DNA of 64,000 bases from Pseudomonadota bacterium (GCA_020161065.1 JAIUPH010000034.1:1-64000), one strand, 5' to 3'. Numbered from the stretch's first letter, positions 19,491 to 28,394 are shown. Notes: generated by a model not told the origin, from the letters alone. Made by a program: numbers and translations.

Positions 19491-20275
19491 GGCTTGCTCC
19501 TTGCGGTCAAGGCCCGGCGTTGCTTCGCGCGCGCCGTTAACCGCTCCTGCGCCTCCTTGGCGCGGTAGGACTCGCCCTCGATGCGCACGACCTCGGCGCG
19601 GTGCATCAGGCGGTCCACCAACGAGACGACGCATGCCGCGTTGGGGAACACCTCGCCCCAGTCGGCGAAGGCCTTGTTGGTCGTCACCACCGTGCTCTTG
19701 TGCTGGTAACGGCGGCTGACGAGCTCGAACAACAGATCCGCGTGCCGGTTCGAGTACGACAGGTACCCCACCTCGTCGATGAGCAGGACGTCCGGCGCGG
19801 CGTAGTGGCGCAGCCGCCGCCGCAGCGTCGAGTCGCTGTCCAAGGCCGCCAGGTCACCCAGCAACTGCCCGGCGGTGACGAACAGCACCGTGTGGCCCGC
19901 CAGCACCGCCTGGTAGCCCAGGTTGCACGCGAACATCGTCTTGCCAAGACCATTGCCGCCGACCAGCACCACGTTGGTCGCGTCGGTCATGAGCTGCAGC
20001 GTCATCAGCTCCTCGATGGCCGCACGATCGACCTGCGTGGGCCAGCTCCAGTCGAAGTCGGCGATCGGCTTGAAGCCCCCGATGTGCGCGGCGCGCAGCC
20101 GCCGCTCCAGACTGCGCCGGCCGCGCTCCTGCGCCTCCCAGCGCAGCCACTGCGTGACGCACCGTGCGGCATCGGCGTCGGCCATCACTTCGGACCAGTG
20201 CGCCAGCAACCCATGCAGGCGCAAAGCGGCGGCCTGCGCCTGCAGCTCGACGGAGTTCATCGGCGTCTCACTCAT
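19487..20275 (-). CDS. istB: IS21 transposition helper ATPase IstB
   Basis: AAA+ helper that loads the transposase on target DNA. 262 residues: N-terminal helical domain, Walker A in VGGNGLGKTMFACNLGY, Walker B in DVLLIDEVGYLSYS, sensor Thr/Asn in STVVTTNKAFADWGEVF. The ATG at 20275 overlaps the istA stop, so expression is coupled. It appears intact. Confidence 0.95.
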   Translation of the reverse strand: MSETPMNSVELQAQAAALRLHGLLAHWSEVMADADAARCVTQWLRWEAQERGRRSLERRLRAAHIGGFKPIADFDWSWPTQVDRAAIEELMTLQLMTDATNVVLVGGNGLGKTMFACNLGYQAVLAGHTVLFVTAGQLLGDLAALDSDSTLRRRLRHYAAPDVLLIDEVGYLSYSNRHADLLFELVSRRYQHKSTVVTTNKAFADWGEVFPNAACVVSLVDRLMHRAEVVRIEGESYRAKEAQERLTARAKQRRALTARSKP

Positions 20276-21800
20276 CGGTGTCCTCCTCGTGCGCTCGAGC
20301 GGCCTGCACGATGCGGTCGTACGAGGCCAGTTCATGCGAGCGCACCGGCGCGTCGCGGCGCGCGACCGTCTCGCTCAGGCGCAGCGCAGTGGGCGGCGGC
20401 AGGCCTTGCTCCTCGCGCGCGCGCTCGAGCGCCAGGCGCACCGCGTTGGGATGCGGCACGTCGCGCTGCAGCGCCTCGCCGATGGCCGCCTGCAAGGCTG
20501 TCGCGCCATAGCGCTCGAGCAGGCGCAGCAGCGCCGCGGTGATGGCGCCCAGGTTGTGGCCGCGCGCGGCGGCCGCCTTGAGCAGCGCCGACGCGGCCGG
20601 CGCAGCGTGCGTCAGGCGGTCGGTGCCGCGATGGGTGCGCGCCGCGCGCTTGTGCTCGAGCAGCGCCTGGATGTGAGCGGGATCCTCGATCTGCGCGCCA
20701 CTGTCCCAGCAGCGCCGGTGCGAGGCGAGCTCCTGCACAGCGTCGAACACGCGCACGCGCTGCTCGTCGGCCAGCACCTGCAACGTGCGCCGCACGTGGC
20801 TGTGCGGCACCGAGTAGTCGTTGAGGTCGAAGCGCACGTACGGCGTCTTGCCCACCTGCACGGCCAGGCGCTCGCCCAGCGGGTACTCGCGCTCGGGCAG
20901 GGCCATGAGGCTGGCGCGCTCGGCCTCGAACGCCTGGCGCACGCTCGAGGCGCTGTCCTCGGGCCAGGGGCGCTCGCACGCCGGGCCTTCGCACCACGCC
21001 TGCGCCTGCGCGTTCAGGTCGTCCAGGTCGGCGAACTCGCGCGCGGCGAAGAAGGCTTCGCGGATGTAGCGGATGCTGCGTTCCACGCGCCCCTTCTCGT
21101 TGCCGCGCGCAATGCCCACCGGGCGCGGCTCGAAGCCCTGATGGGCGGCGAACTTGAGCAGCTCGGGGTTGAAGCGGATGGCCTGGCCTGCGCGCTCGAG
21201 CACCGCGCTCTTGAGGTTGTCGTACAGCAGCACCCTCGGGCAGCCGCCGAACGCGATGAACGCCTGGACATGGCCGCGCAGGAAGCTGTCCATGCGCGCA
21301 TCGAGGAAGAACCTCAGGAAGATGCGCCGCGAGTAGCTCAGCACCATCACGAAGGCCATCAGCGGCCGGCGGGCGCGGCCAATCTGCAGGTGGCCGAAGT
21401 GGCCCCAATCGAGCTGCGCCTGCTCGCCCGGCAGCGTGCGCAGCCGCAGGTAGGCCTCGGCCGCCGGGCGCGGGCGCAGGCCGGCGATGACGTGGCGGAA
21501 GTGCTCCGGGCTGCCGCGATAGCCGCGCTCGCAGACCATGGCGAACAGCCGCGCGGCGGTGAGCGTGGGGAAGCGCTCCAGCGTGTGCAGGATGAACGCT
21601 CGGTACGGATCGACGCGGCTGGGCCGCAGCGGCGAGGACAGCGCCGGCTCGCCGGCCTGGGCGAGCACGCGGCGCACGGTGTCGCGGTGCACATGCAGCT
21701 GGCGGGCGATGGTGCCCACGCGCCAGCGCTCGGCCTTGTACAGGCGCAAGATCGTGGCGCTCAGATCGGCGGGGATGACCAAGCGAAGTTCCTCCTTCAT
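20268..21800 (-). CDS. istA: IS21 transposase IstA
   Basis: DDE integrase-type transposase of 510 residues. An N-terminal helix-turn-helix (ATILRLYKAERWRVGTIARQL...TVRRVL) is followed by the RNase H-like core: Asp in QLDWGHFG, Asp in PRVLLYDNLKSAV and Glu in GNEKGRVERSIRYIRE. The ATG at 21800 overlaps the stop of the upstream zinc-ribbon gene (ATGA). No frameshift or stop, so the element may be active. Confidence 0.95.
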   Translation of the reverse strand: MKEELRLVIPADLSATILRLYKAERWRVGTIARQLHVHRDTVRRVLAQAGEPALSSPLRPSRVDPYRAFILHTLERFPTLTAARLFAMVCERGYRGSPEHFRHVIAGLRPRPAAEAYLRLRTLPGEQAQLDWGHFGHLQIGRARRPLMAFVMVLSYSRRIFLRFFLDARMDSFLRGHVQAFIAFGGCPRVLLYDNLKSAVLERAGQAIRFNPELLKFAAHQGFEPRPVGIARGNEKGRVERSIRYIREAFFAAREFADLDDLNAQAQAWCEGPACERPWPEDSASSVRQAFEAERASLMALPEREYPLGERLAVQVGKTPYVRFDLNDYSVPHSHVRRTLQVLADEQRVRVFDAVQELASHRRCWDSGAQIEDPAHIQALLEHKRAARTHRGTDRLTHAAPAASALLKAAAARGHNLGAITAALLRLLERYGATALQAAIGEALQRDVPHPNAVRLALERAREEQGLPPPTALRLSETVARRDAPVRSHELASYDRIVQAARAHEEDTDE

Positions 21801-22321
21801 GGATCGGGTTGGATCACGCGAGCCGGCCAGCGCCGCATGCCATGGCGCACGAAGCCCTGGCGAACCCACGGTGGCAGCGGTGCAGCACAGCGCCGGCACC
21901 GCGCGGTACCCGGCAACACGAGGGCGCCGGTCACCGCGGCGGCATGCTCGGCGGCGGCAGGCAGTGGAGCATCGGGGGCCGGCGTCGGGGAACCGTGATG
22001 CGTCACGAAGTCGATGACACCGCCGTCGAAGACGGCGACTTCACCGCTTGCCAGCTCGCGCTCACGGCGCCGCTGGCGCCAGCGGCGTGACCGCGACGCG
22101 TGAGCCATACGCCCGGCGCGGCTGCGCTGATAGCGACGCCCTGCTGCTCGACGTGACTCCAGCCGAGCCGCGCCTGAGCAGTGTCGGCCGCAGTAGCGCT
22201 GACCGCGGTCGCAGCGACTGCACAGCAGCACCTGCACCCGGCAACGTGCGCACACGAACAGGCGGGCGGGATGGTCGACCAGCTGCCAGGCTCCTCGGGG
22301 GACTCCCGAGGCACGCCCCAT
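21797..22321 (-). CDS. Zinc-ribbon-like IS21-associated protein
   Basis: A 174-residue protein, first gene of the IS. Residues about 26-45 hold a cysteine cluster C-x2-C-x6-C-x2-C-x6-C-x3-C (VCARCRVQVLLCSRCDRGQRYC), then an Arg-rich helix (YQRSRAGRMAHASRSRRWRQ), an acidic linker and a second cysteine pair near the C-terminus (CRRCAAPLPPW). The layout suggests zinc-dependent nucleic-acid binding. The ATG at 22321 is the likely start; translation is coupled to istA. It could be a transposition regulator or a cargo gene. Its function is not known to me. Confidence 0.6.
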   Translation of the reverse strand: MGRASGVPRGAWQLVDHPARLFVCARCRVQVLLCSRCDRGQRYCGRHCSGAARLESRRAAGRRYQRSRAGRMAHASRSRRWRQRRRERELASGEVAVFDGGVIDFVTHHGSPTPAPDAPLPAAAEHAAAVTGALVLPGTARCRRCAAPLPPWVRQGFVRHGMRRWPARVIQPDP

Positions 22322-22531
22322 GCAGCGCGCTGCGACGCCAGTGCCGTGCCGCGCACGCGCGCATACACTGCGATTGCATCCCGCTTCATCGGCGCGGTGT
22401 AGGGCACGGCGTTCGGATCTGGAGCTGCCACGCAAAGGGCCGACGCCGCGCCCGCCTACCACTCGGGCACGGCGCACGTTCTACCGCACTTGCCGCCGGC
22501 CCGATGTTCAGTTCACGCCAGCGTCGCGGCC

Positions 22532-22569
22532 CGTCATGCCGGCCGCCCTGCAGGGCGGCCGGCATGACG
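22532..22569. repeat. Perfect 38-bp palindrome inside the IS21 end
   Basis: CGTCATGCCGGCCGCCCTG is followed immediately by its exact reverse complement, with no loop. It lies between the IS end and the first IS gene. It may block read-through transcription into the IS or form a cruciform. Confidence 0.9.
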
Positions 22570-22715
22570 ACTTCCGTCGCCAATAACGATCAGCCCAGAA
22601 ACAGTACCTCGCCGCCGGTCATCGGAACCGGCACTTCACCGCCGCTTGATCGAAAGCGCCCTCTCACCGCCGAATAAGCGCGCTTCCAGACCGCCGCTCA
22701 CACCGGGACAAGCGA

Positions 22716-23489
22716 TTGGCCGGGGAGGATCGTGCGCGCGACGGCAAGCCCAGGCCGCGGGCGGGCAACACCGTTCGCCTGGAACTGGCGCTCATCGGCC
22801 ACCTGTTCACCATCGCCATCAAGGAATGGGGTTTGGGTCTGGCCGTCAACCCTGTGCTCAACATTCGCCGGCCCTCGCCTGGCGCTGGACGGAACCGGCG
22901 GCTCGCGGAAGCTGAAGAGCGGCGTCTCATGGCGCTGGTCGACGACTACTCGATTCCCATGATGAGGTGGATCGTGCGCACTGCGATCGAGACCAGCATG
23001 CGCTCGTCCGAGATCACGGGACTTCGCAAGGGGCAGGTCGAGCTTGGCAAGCGCGTGGTCAGGCTGTTGGAGACCAAGAACACGGTGCCACGAACCGTCC
23101 CACTGTCCAAAGCGGCCACAGAACTCTTCCGCGAGGCGCTGGCCTACTTCGAGTGCTTCGGCGTGTCCATCCAGCGGGTGCTGACCGACAACGGCAAGTC
23201 GTTCCACTCCGCCTTGTTCGCCTCAAGCTGCCTGGAACTGGGCATCAGCCAGAAGTTCACCCGCGCGTACCGCCCGCAGACCAACGGCAAGGCCGAGCGC
23301 TTCATCCAGTCGGCCCTGCGCGAGTGGGCCTACGGCCAGCCCTACTCCAGTTCAGACCAACGCCGCGAGCAGTTGCCGGCCTGGAACCACTTCTACAACT
23401 GGCACAGGCCGCACCACGGCATCAACCTCAAGCCGCCGGTCTCACGTCTCTTGGTTCCTCGAAAGAACCTGTTGACACTTCACAGCTAG
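22716..23489 (+). pseudogene. In-frame chimera: integrase middle part fused to IS481 transposase tail
   Basis: Up to about 23140 the frame continues the integrase broken at 19174: RLELALIGHLFTIAIKEWG, then SMRSSEITGLRKGQ with the first catalytic Arg, and the ETKN beta-hairpin. The His-x-x-Arg and Tyr of the catalytic domain are missing. From about AYFECFGVSIQRV on, the sequence is the C-terminal half of an IS481-type DDE transposase (LTDNGKSFHS, YRPQTNGKAERFIQ, YNWHRPHHGI). The join lies at Arg-Glu-Ala-Leu, which suits both proteins and suggests a microhomology event. A TTG start exists, but neither parent activity is possible. Confidence 0.85.
23140..23484 (+). mobile_element. IS481-family 3' remnant
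   Basis: The last third of an IS481 transposase followed by the element's right end, TGTTGACACTTCACA, finishing at 23484. The left end, the helix-turn-helix and the first catalytic Asp are absent. It abuts the IetS-like gene, separating it from the integrase scar. Confidence 0.75.
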
Positions 23490-23502
23490 CCAAGACTTTC
23501 TG

Positions 23503-26070
23503 TTAGGCGGCAGGCCCCGGCCGCACGCCAATACGCGGCTCAATTCGTTCTCGCACTTGCTGATAGACCGGCAGATTCACGCCTTCTGCGACCTCCAGCG
23601 AAACGCACAGCGCGAATCTGATCGCCTCCCTGACAGGGCCGGCATCGGCCAGGCAGTTGACACGCACCGCTAGGGTTGTGCCTTCTTGTACGACTGCAGC
23701 GCGCGACTCCTCGAACACTTCGTGATGGATCGTCCCTTGCCGGAGTTGCCGCCACTCGCCTTCAGCACGATCGCCGCGCAAGGGTCCATCGGGAAGGTCA
23801 ACCCAGAGCCGCGCCACGCGGTACTTCGAGTGTCGAGGATTGATCGGCGTCATCCAGGCCAGCGTCACAGTGATCTTGCGCTTTACGACGGTCGCATGGA
23901 GAGCAGGCGGATAGGGCACGCGGAATTCCAAGGCCTTGTCGTTCTTCAGCGCACCGACACCCAGCAGGGTCGCGCGTTGTGCAGTGCAGGTCAGTGCCCT
24001 CTCGACGTCGGCAACGCCTAGTCCGCCGTAGCGGCTTGCCAACCGCCGCTGTGCCTGCCATTCGTCGACATCGGGCCTTGCCGCCAGCACCTGAGACTGC
24101 ACGTCGCCAAGGAGCGCACCGTGAGCGAGCAGCGCCTTGATCAACACCGCGTCATAGCTCTCATCCAAGGTCTGGTAGCTGGCACGGAGGATTTGGAGCA
24201 CCGCATGGGCACGTGCAGCCCACCGCGTTCCCAGCGCGGCCGCATTGCTGGTGCCACGTGTGTGCAGTGCGGCGCCTTGCGCTGTTGGCGGCGCGGCCAC
24301 CAACTGCCCTGGAGGCTGCAGTGCTTCGATGGCCTGGACTCTTGTCTGACCTGCCGGTGACTGGACGGCCTCTCGATAGAGGACGCGGCCACCTGGAAGC
24401 AGGATGTCAGGCTTCACCGCTCGCCGGAATCCCGGTCCGATGCCCGAATAGGGCGCTAACCCTCCTTCCGCGAACAGCACGAAGCGTCCGGGCACCGGCG
24501 TCACCGTGGACCCGTCCGAATGACAGGCCCCGACGGTAAGGGCATTGACCGATTCGGCAGGGGCCAGGATACGGCGATGCATGTCGTCGCGGCAGAGTGC
24601 CTGCATCGCCAGCCTTGACCGTTGCTCCAGTGGCATCGCGGACACGCTGCCCGCTGCGGTTTCCAGCAGCAGCTCGCCATGCTCCCGATTGCCCGCGCTA
24701 ACCACGAAGAGCACGTTGTACTTGTGCTGAAGCCAGTCGAGCAAACGAGCCCACGGCGAGAGCTCGCCACCGAACGCTCGATGGGGGTCGCCTACGGAGA
24801 GGTTGATGACTCGCACGGTGGGTGCCAACGCAGGCCGCCCAGCAGTCGCCTCGAACATTCGCCGCACGGCCACATGGACCAAGTCGATCAGCAGGCGGTC
24901 TTCTGGTGTGCGTTCGACGCGCTGACCACTCGGCCCGGCGGGACGCATGATGGGCCGCGCATAGATGGGTCGGGCCAGTGGCGCGTCCGCCATACCCAAG
25001 TCACCTAACGCGATCAGCGATGCCATCGCCGTGCCGTGAGTTCGCTCTGCAGCCGGATAGTTGTCGCCCCAGCCGTCTGGGTCGTCGATCTCAACGCGGC
25101 CTTGAAGCATAGGATGGTTCGCTAGTGGCAAGCCGTCGAGCAAGGCGACCACAGCAGTTCCGTTGGTGCGTTGTGCGGGCGGTGGCCTTGTCGGCGAGCG
25201 CGCCGTAGCTGCCTCGACAGGGACAACGGCCTGCCCCTGCGCACGGAAGAACATCACGCGGTCGGAATGCAGCAACGGTGGTGCCTCTCCATCGAGAAGC
25301 TGCCCCACACCCAAGGCTGGCACGTCGACAAGGAAGCCGTGATACGCGATGTCGCCGATCAGGCTCTCGTGAAGTACAGCGCCGCCCAATTGCCCTACAA
25401 GCTCGCGGATTTCTGCTGATGCTGCAGCGTTCCTAGCTGCTGCAGCAAAGTGCCAAGCTTCAATTTCGAACCGTATCGACGCGGCACCATGCTGGACTCG
25501 GAAACGCAGGGCGTCCCGAAGCTCTGGGCCCAGGCGATCGGCTGGACTCCAGAAGCGCGCGTCCTTCAGGTGCGCGAAGACGCCTTTCCAGGCGCTCAGG
25601 CCCGGGCCCAGGTTCGCGTTCGGATCGTCCCGGTACAGACCCCACAGGCGAACCACCTCATCGAGCGCGGCCCTGTTGCTGCCTACCAGAAAGAGCTTGC
25701 CGCCGAGCGGCTTTCCTCTCTCCCGCGTATCGTAGAAGTCTTCGTCGGGCGCGATCTCGTCGTCAACCGCCGCCAACCACTCGAGCCCCGGCACGCGTTG
25801 CGCCGTCGAGATGAAGTCATCGACGGATCCGACGGTCTCGAACACGAGCACCAAGTCCGGATCATCGTTCTGCGCACGTGCGCGCAATTCCAGTCGTCGT
25901 GCATCGAAGGCCGCTTGCAGGCGTCCGAATCGATCGCCCAGTCGTCGGCCCTGACGCGCGTGATCGGGATAGTGAACAGACGGCGGGAAACCGTTCCCCC
26001 CTTCGCGCACCACTTGAGACGGCGCGGGGAAGATCAGCAGCGGGAACTGCTCAGCTGTACCCGTCGCCAC
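23503..26070 (-). CDS. Subtilisin-like (S8) protease, IetS-like
   Basis: An 855-residue soluble subtilase without signal peptide. The N-terminal 290 residues form a domain I do not recognise. The protease core follows with catalytic Asp312 (ALLDGLP), His345 (ERTHGTAMA), oxyanion Asn461 (VSAGN) and Ser608 (RGTSNAAA). The C-terminal 200 residues are beta-rich. It starts at a GTG three bases after the AAA ATPase stop. A cytoplasmic S8 protease paired with an AAA ATPase matches the IetAS arrangement, known from plasmid incompatibility in Agrobacterium and later counted among anti-phage systems. The substrate is unknown. Gene identity is inferred from domain pairing. Confidence 0.82.
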   Translation of the reverse strand: MATGTAEQFPLLIFPAPSQVVREGGNGFPPSVHYPDHARQGRRLGDRFGRLQAAFDARRLELRARAQNDDPDLVLVFETVGSVDDFISTAQRVPGLEWLAAVDDEIAPDEDFYDTRERGKPLGGKLFLVGSNRAALDEVVRLWGLYRDDPNANLGPGLSAWKGVFAHLKDARFWSPADRLGPELRDALRFRVQHGAASIRFEIEAWHFAAAARNAAASAEIRELVGQLGGAVLHESLIGDIAYHGFLVDVPALGVGQLLDGEAPPLLHSDRVMFFRAQGQAVVPVEAATARSPTRPPPAQRTNGTAVVALLDGLPLANHPMLQGRVEIDDPDGWGDNYPAAERTHGTAMASLIALGDLGMADAPLARPIYARPIMRPAGPSGQRVERTPEDRLLIDLVHVAVRRMFEATAGRPALAPTVRVINLSVGDPHRAFGGELSPWARLLDWLQHKYNVLFVVSAGNREHGELLLETAAGSVSAMPLEQRSRLAMQALCRDDMHRRILAPAESVNALTVGACHSDGSTVTPVPGRFVLFAEGGLAPYSGIGPGFRRAVKPDILLPGGRVLYREAVQSPAGQTRVQAIEALQPPGQLVAAPPTAQGAALHTRGTSNAAALGTRWAARAHAVLQILRASYQTLDESYDAVLIKALLAHGALLGDVQSQVLAARPDVDEWQAQRRLASRYGGLGVADVERALTCTAQRATLLGVGALKNDKALEFRVPYPPALHATVVKRKITVTLAWMTPINPRHSKYRVARLWVDLPDGPLRGDRAEGEWRQLRQGTIHHEVFEESRAAVVQEGTTLAVRVNCLADAGPVREAIRFALCVSLEVAEGVNLPVYQQVRERIEPRIGVRPGPAA

Positions 26071-26073
26071 GCA

Positions 26074-27060
26074 TCAAGGCCTGTCGGCAGTTGTCGGGCC
26101 GACGCGCTCTTTCCACTGGGATAGGCGCTCGGTCAAGATCCGCTGAAGGTCTGCGCCCGGCAGCGCCAGAACATATCGACGATGCACGTCCTCGCAGAAC
26201 TGCTCCAGATCGGAGAAACTCTGCACCGGCAGGCGGGTCGCCAACGTCTTGGCAGGCAGGCCCAGCGGCACGCCCAGCGTCGTTTCGAACCGTTCGAACC
26301 ACGCTGCGCGCTGCGCTGGCGTAGGAGCTGGCAGGTTCAGGCGCAATTGGAAGCGTCTCCACACGGCCCTGTCCAGCAACTCCGCATGATTGGTGGCCGT
26401 CACGACGACCACGTGGCTTGGAAGTGAATCGATCTGCAGAAGCAGTGAACTCACCACGCGCTTGATCTCGCCTGTCTCGTGCGTGTCGCCGCGTTCCTTG
26501 CCCAGAGTGTCGAACTCGTCGAAGAACAACACGCATTGGTGCGTGCGCGCGAAGTCGAACAGCCGCTTCAGGCGCCCACTGGTTTCACCGAGAAAGCTGC
26601 CGACCACAGCTTCGTAGCGCACCACAAAAAGCGGCACCATCAACTCGAACGCGATGCCTTCCGCAAGTGTCGTCTTGCCGTTGCCCGGCGGGCCCTCCAG
26701 CAGCACGCGGTGGCGAGGCTCGACTCCGTAGGAACGAAGCAGTTCGGCGCGTTGTTGCTCTTCGACCAGCTCTCGCACCGGAGTGGCGACAGCGTCATCG
26801 AGGAACATGCTGGTCAACCCACGGCGTGGCTCCACTTCGTAGAGCAGGCCGCCGTGACCACCGTCGAAGCTACGGACTACTTCGGCGGCTTTGGCGCTGG
26901 GTGCCGGCTGACGCAGATTTTCTTCCAGGCGCTCGGCGAGCTGGGTGTGGCGCTTTGCACGCTCTTCGGCTGCGATGGCTTCGACCGTCGACCGAAAGGT
27001 ACGCTGATCTCCCTGCGTCCCGGCACGCACTAGGTTCACGATGAGGTCAGCTCGGGGCAT
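26074..27060 (-). CDS. AAA+ ATPase, IetA-like
   Basis: A 328-residue AAA ATPase. An N-terminal helical region (1-90) leads to Walker A GPPGNGKT (123-130), Walker B with Asp181-Glu182 (LFFDEFDTLG), sensor 1 in VVTATNHAELLDRA and an arginine-finger region (VWRRFQLRL). The ATG at 27060 is preferred over a TTG at 27084; no strong ribosome site is visible. A TATACT element lies upstream at about 27091-27096. It is the first gene of the pair with the subtilase, so it probably controls or feeds that protease. The AAA-plus-S8 pairing suggests plasmid or phage exclusion. Confidence 0.82.
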   Translation of the reverse strand: MPRADLIVNLVRAGTQGDQRTFRSTVEAIAAEERAKRHTQLAERLEENLRQPAPSAKAAEVVRSFDGGHGGLLYEVEPRRGLTSMFLDDAVATPVRELVEEQQRAELLRSYGVEPRHRVLLEGPPGNGKTTLAEGIAFELMVPLFVVRYEAVVGSFLGETSGRLKRLFDFARTHQCVLFFDEFDTLGKERGDTHETGEIKRVVSSLLLQIDSLPSHVVVVTATNHAELLDRAVWRRFQLRLNLPAPTPAQRAAWFERFETTLGVPLGLPAKTLATRLPVQSFSDLEQFCEDVHRRYVLALPGADLQRILTERLSQWKERVGPTTADRP

Positions 27061-27249
27061 GGGCGACGGCGGGCGGAAAAGCAAAAGCAGTATACGGGTC
27101 GTCAGCTATCCTCCTGTGCTCTTCCATTGTGGCCTTCTGTGATCAGGGAGCGGCAGGACAATGATTCACAGAAATCTTTGTGCAGGCCTTCGCTACGCCT
27201 TGGCAAGCGCGTCGGGCGCCTTCAAAGGCCTACGGTTCATGCTCGTGAC

Positions 27250-28206
27250 TCAACGCAGGCCCGCGTCCCCCACCGGCCGGGCCGCCGCCTGCTCCACGCG
27301 TTCGCGCGTCAGCGGCGGCACGAATGTTTCGATGAAGGCGTATTCGTAGCTGCGCAGGAAGCGGCCGCGGCGCACGGCCAGGCGCGTCATGTTGCCGGCG
27401 AACAGGTGGCGCGCGTCGATCGCGGCCAGGCGGGCGTCGCGTTCTTCGTCGTAGGCGATGGCGGCGATGATGCCGACGCCCATGCCCAGCTCGACGTAGG
27501 TCTTGATGACGTCGGCATCCATCGCCGACAGCACCAGGTTGAACGTTAGTCCGGCGCGCAAGAACGCCTCGTCGATGTGGCCGCGGCCGGTGTAGCCGCG
27601 CTCGTAGGTGATCAGCGGCAGCGTCGACAGGCGCTGCAGCGTCAGCGGCTGGCCGGCCGCGGCCTCGGCGTCCAGCGCGTGGCCGCGCGGCACGATCACC
27701 GAGTGCGTCCACTGGTAGCAGGGCAGGGCCAGCAGTTCGGGGTAGTCGGCCAGCGCTTCGGTGGCCACGCCGATGTCGGCCTCGCCCGAGAGCAGCAGCT
27801 CGGCCACCTGGCGCGGCGAGCCCTGGTGCAGGTGCAGGCTGACCTCGGGGTGCGCGGCGCTGAAATCGCGCACTGCCGGCGGCAGCGCGTAGCGCGCCTG
27901 CGAGTGCGTGGCCGCAATGGTCAGCGTGCCGCGGCCCTGGGCCGCGAAGTCGTCGCCGGCGCGCTTCAAGTTGTCGGCCTCGTGCAGCAGCCGCTCGACG
28001 ATGGGCAGCACCGCCGCGCCGGGGCCGGTCAGGCCGGTCAGCCGCTTGCCGGCGCGCTCGAAGAGGTCGATGCCCAGTTCTTCTTCCAGCTCGCGGATCT
28101 GGCGGCTGACGCCGGGCTGCGAGGTGTGCAGCGCCTGCGCCACCAGCGTGAGGTTGAAGCCCTGGCGGACCGCTTCGCGCAGCGAGCGCAGTTGCTGGAA
28201 GTTCAC
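27250..28206 (-). CDS. LysR-type regulator of the CysB/Cbl group
   Basis: A 318-residue regulator. The N-terminal winged helix (MNFQQLRSLREAVRQGFNLT, then TSQPGVSRQIRELEEELG) and the ligand domain with THSQARYALP are typical of CysB/Cbl, which sense O-acetylserine, N-acetylserine or sulfate state and control sulfur assimilation. The Thr-His-Ser ligand loop fits. cys biosynthesis genes are not adjacent. It ends near the accessory island at 27060. CysB and Cbl cannot be told apart by eye. Confidence 0.87.
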   Translation of the reverse strand: MNFQQLRSLREAVRQGFNLTLVAQALHTSQPGVSRQIRELEEELGIDLFERAGKRLTGLTGPGAAVLPIVERLLHEADNLKRAGDDFAAQGRGTLTIAATHSQARYALPPAVRDFSAAHPEVSLHLHQGSPRQVAELLLSGEADIGVATEALADYPELLALPCYQWTHSVIVPRGHALDAEAAAGQPLTLQRLSTLPLITYERGYTGRGHIDEAFLRAGLTFNLVLSAMDADVIKTYVELGMGVGIIAAIAYDEERDARLAAIDARHLFAGNMTRLAVRRGRFLRSYEYAFIETFVPPLTRERVEQAAARPVGDAGLR

Positions 28207-28312
28207 GTGGCAGGCGGCGCGCGAAAGCCGCGGTCTTTGTGGGTGGGCAGCCGCGCATTCTCGTCGCCGCGCCCCGCGCCGCCGTCGAACTAATCGTCAT
28301 GAGCATTCGCGC

Positions 28313-28367
28313 CCGGCGCATAAGCCGGCGCATAAACCGGCGCATAGGCCGGCGCATATGCCGGCGC
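28313..28367. repeat. 12-bp tandem repeat, four units plus a partial
   Basis: CCGGCGCATA followed by two variable bases repeats at 28313, 28325, 28337 and 28349, then a shortened copy. It lies between the divergent CysB-like and amidohydrolase genes, 28 bases before the latter. Each unit carries CGCATA, so copy number could change promoter spacing. Confidence 0.85.
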
Positions 28368-28394
28368 GGCCAGGCGCTGGCATAGCATGTCGCG

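Larger units (their letters stand above)
19175..22702 (-). mobile_element. Complete IS21-family insertion sequence (3528 bp)
   Basis: Both ends can be read exactly. The 40-base terminal inverted repeats begin TGT and match at 30 of 40 positions without gaps (19175-19214 against the complement of 22663-22702), sharing the block TATTCGGCGG. CCGGG at 19170-19174 is repeated at 22703-22707 as a 5-bp target duplication. Removing the element and one CCGGG restores the integrase frame (GAG TAC CGG GAC AAG). It carries four minus-strand genes with overlapping starts and stops. The terminal 380 bases upstream of the first gene hold repeated TCACCGCCG motifs and a 38-bp palindrome. Confidence 0.93.

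Noticed and set aside
27061-27249. Second copy of the tRNA-Ile 3' end as right border of the integrase island
   Set aside because: I looked for the sequence around GTCCAACACGGCCTACCA and found no convincing match, so the right border stays undefined.
28313-28367. Possible CRISPR array
   Set aside because: Units are only 12 bases with no unique spacers. No CRISPR array was seen anywhere in the window.
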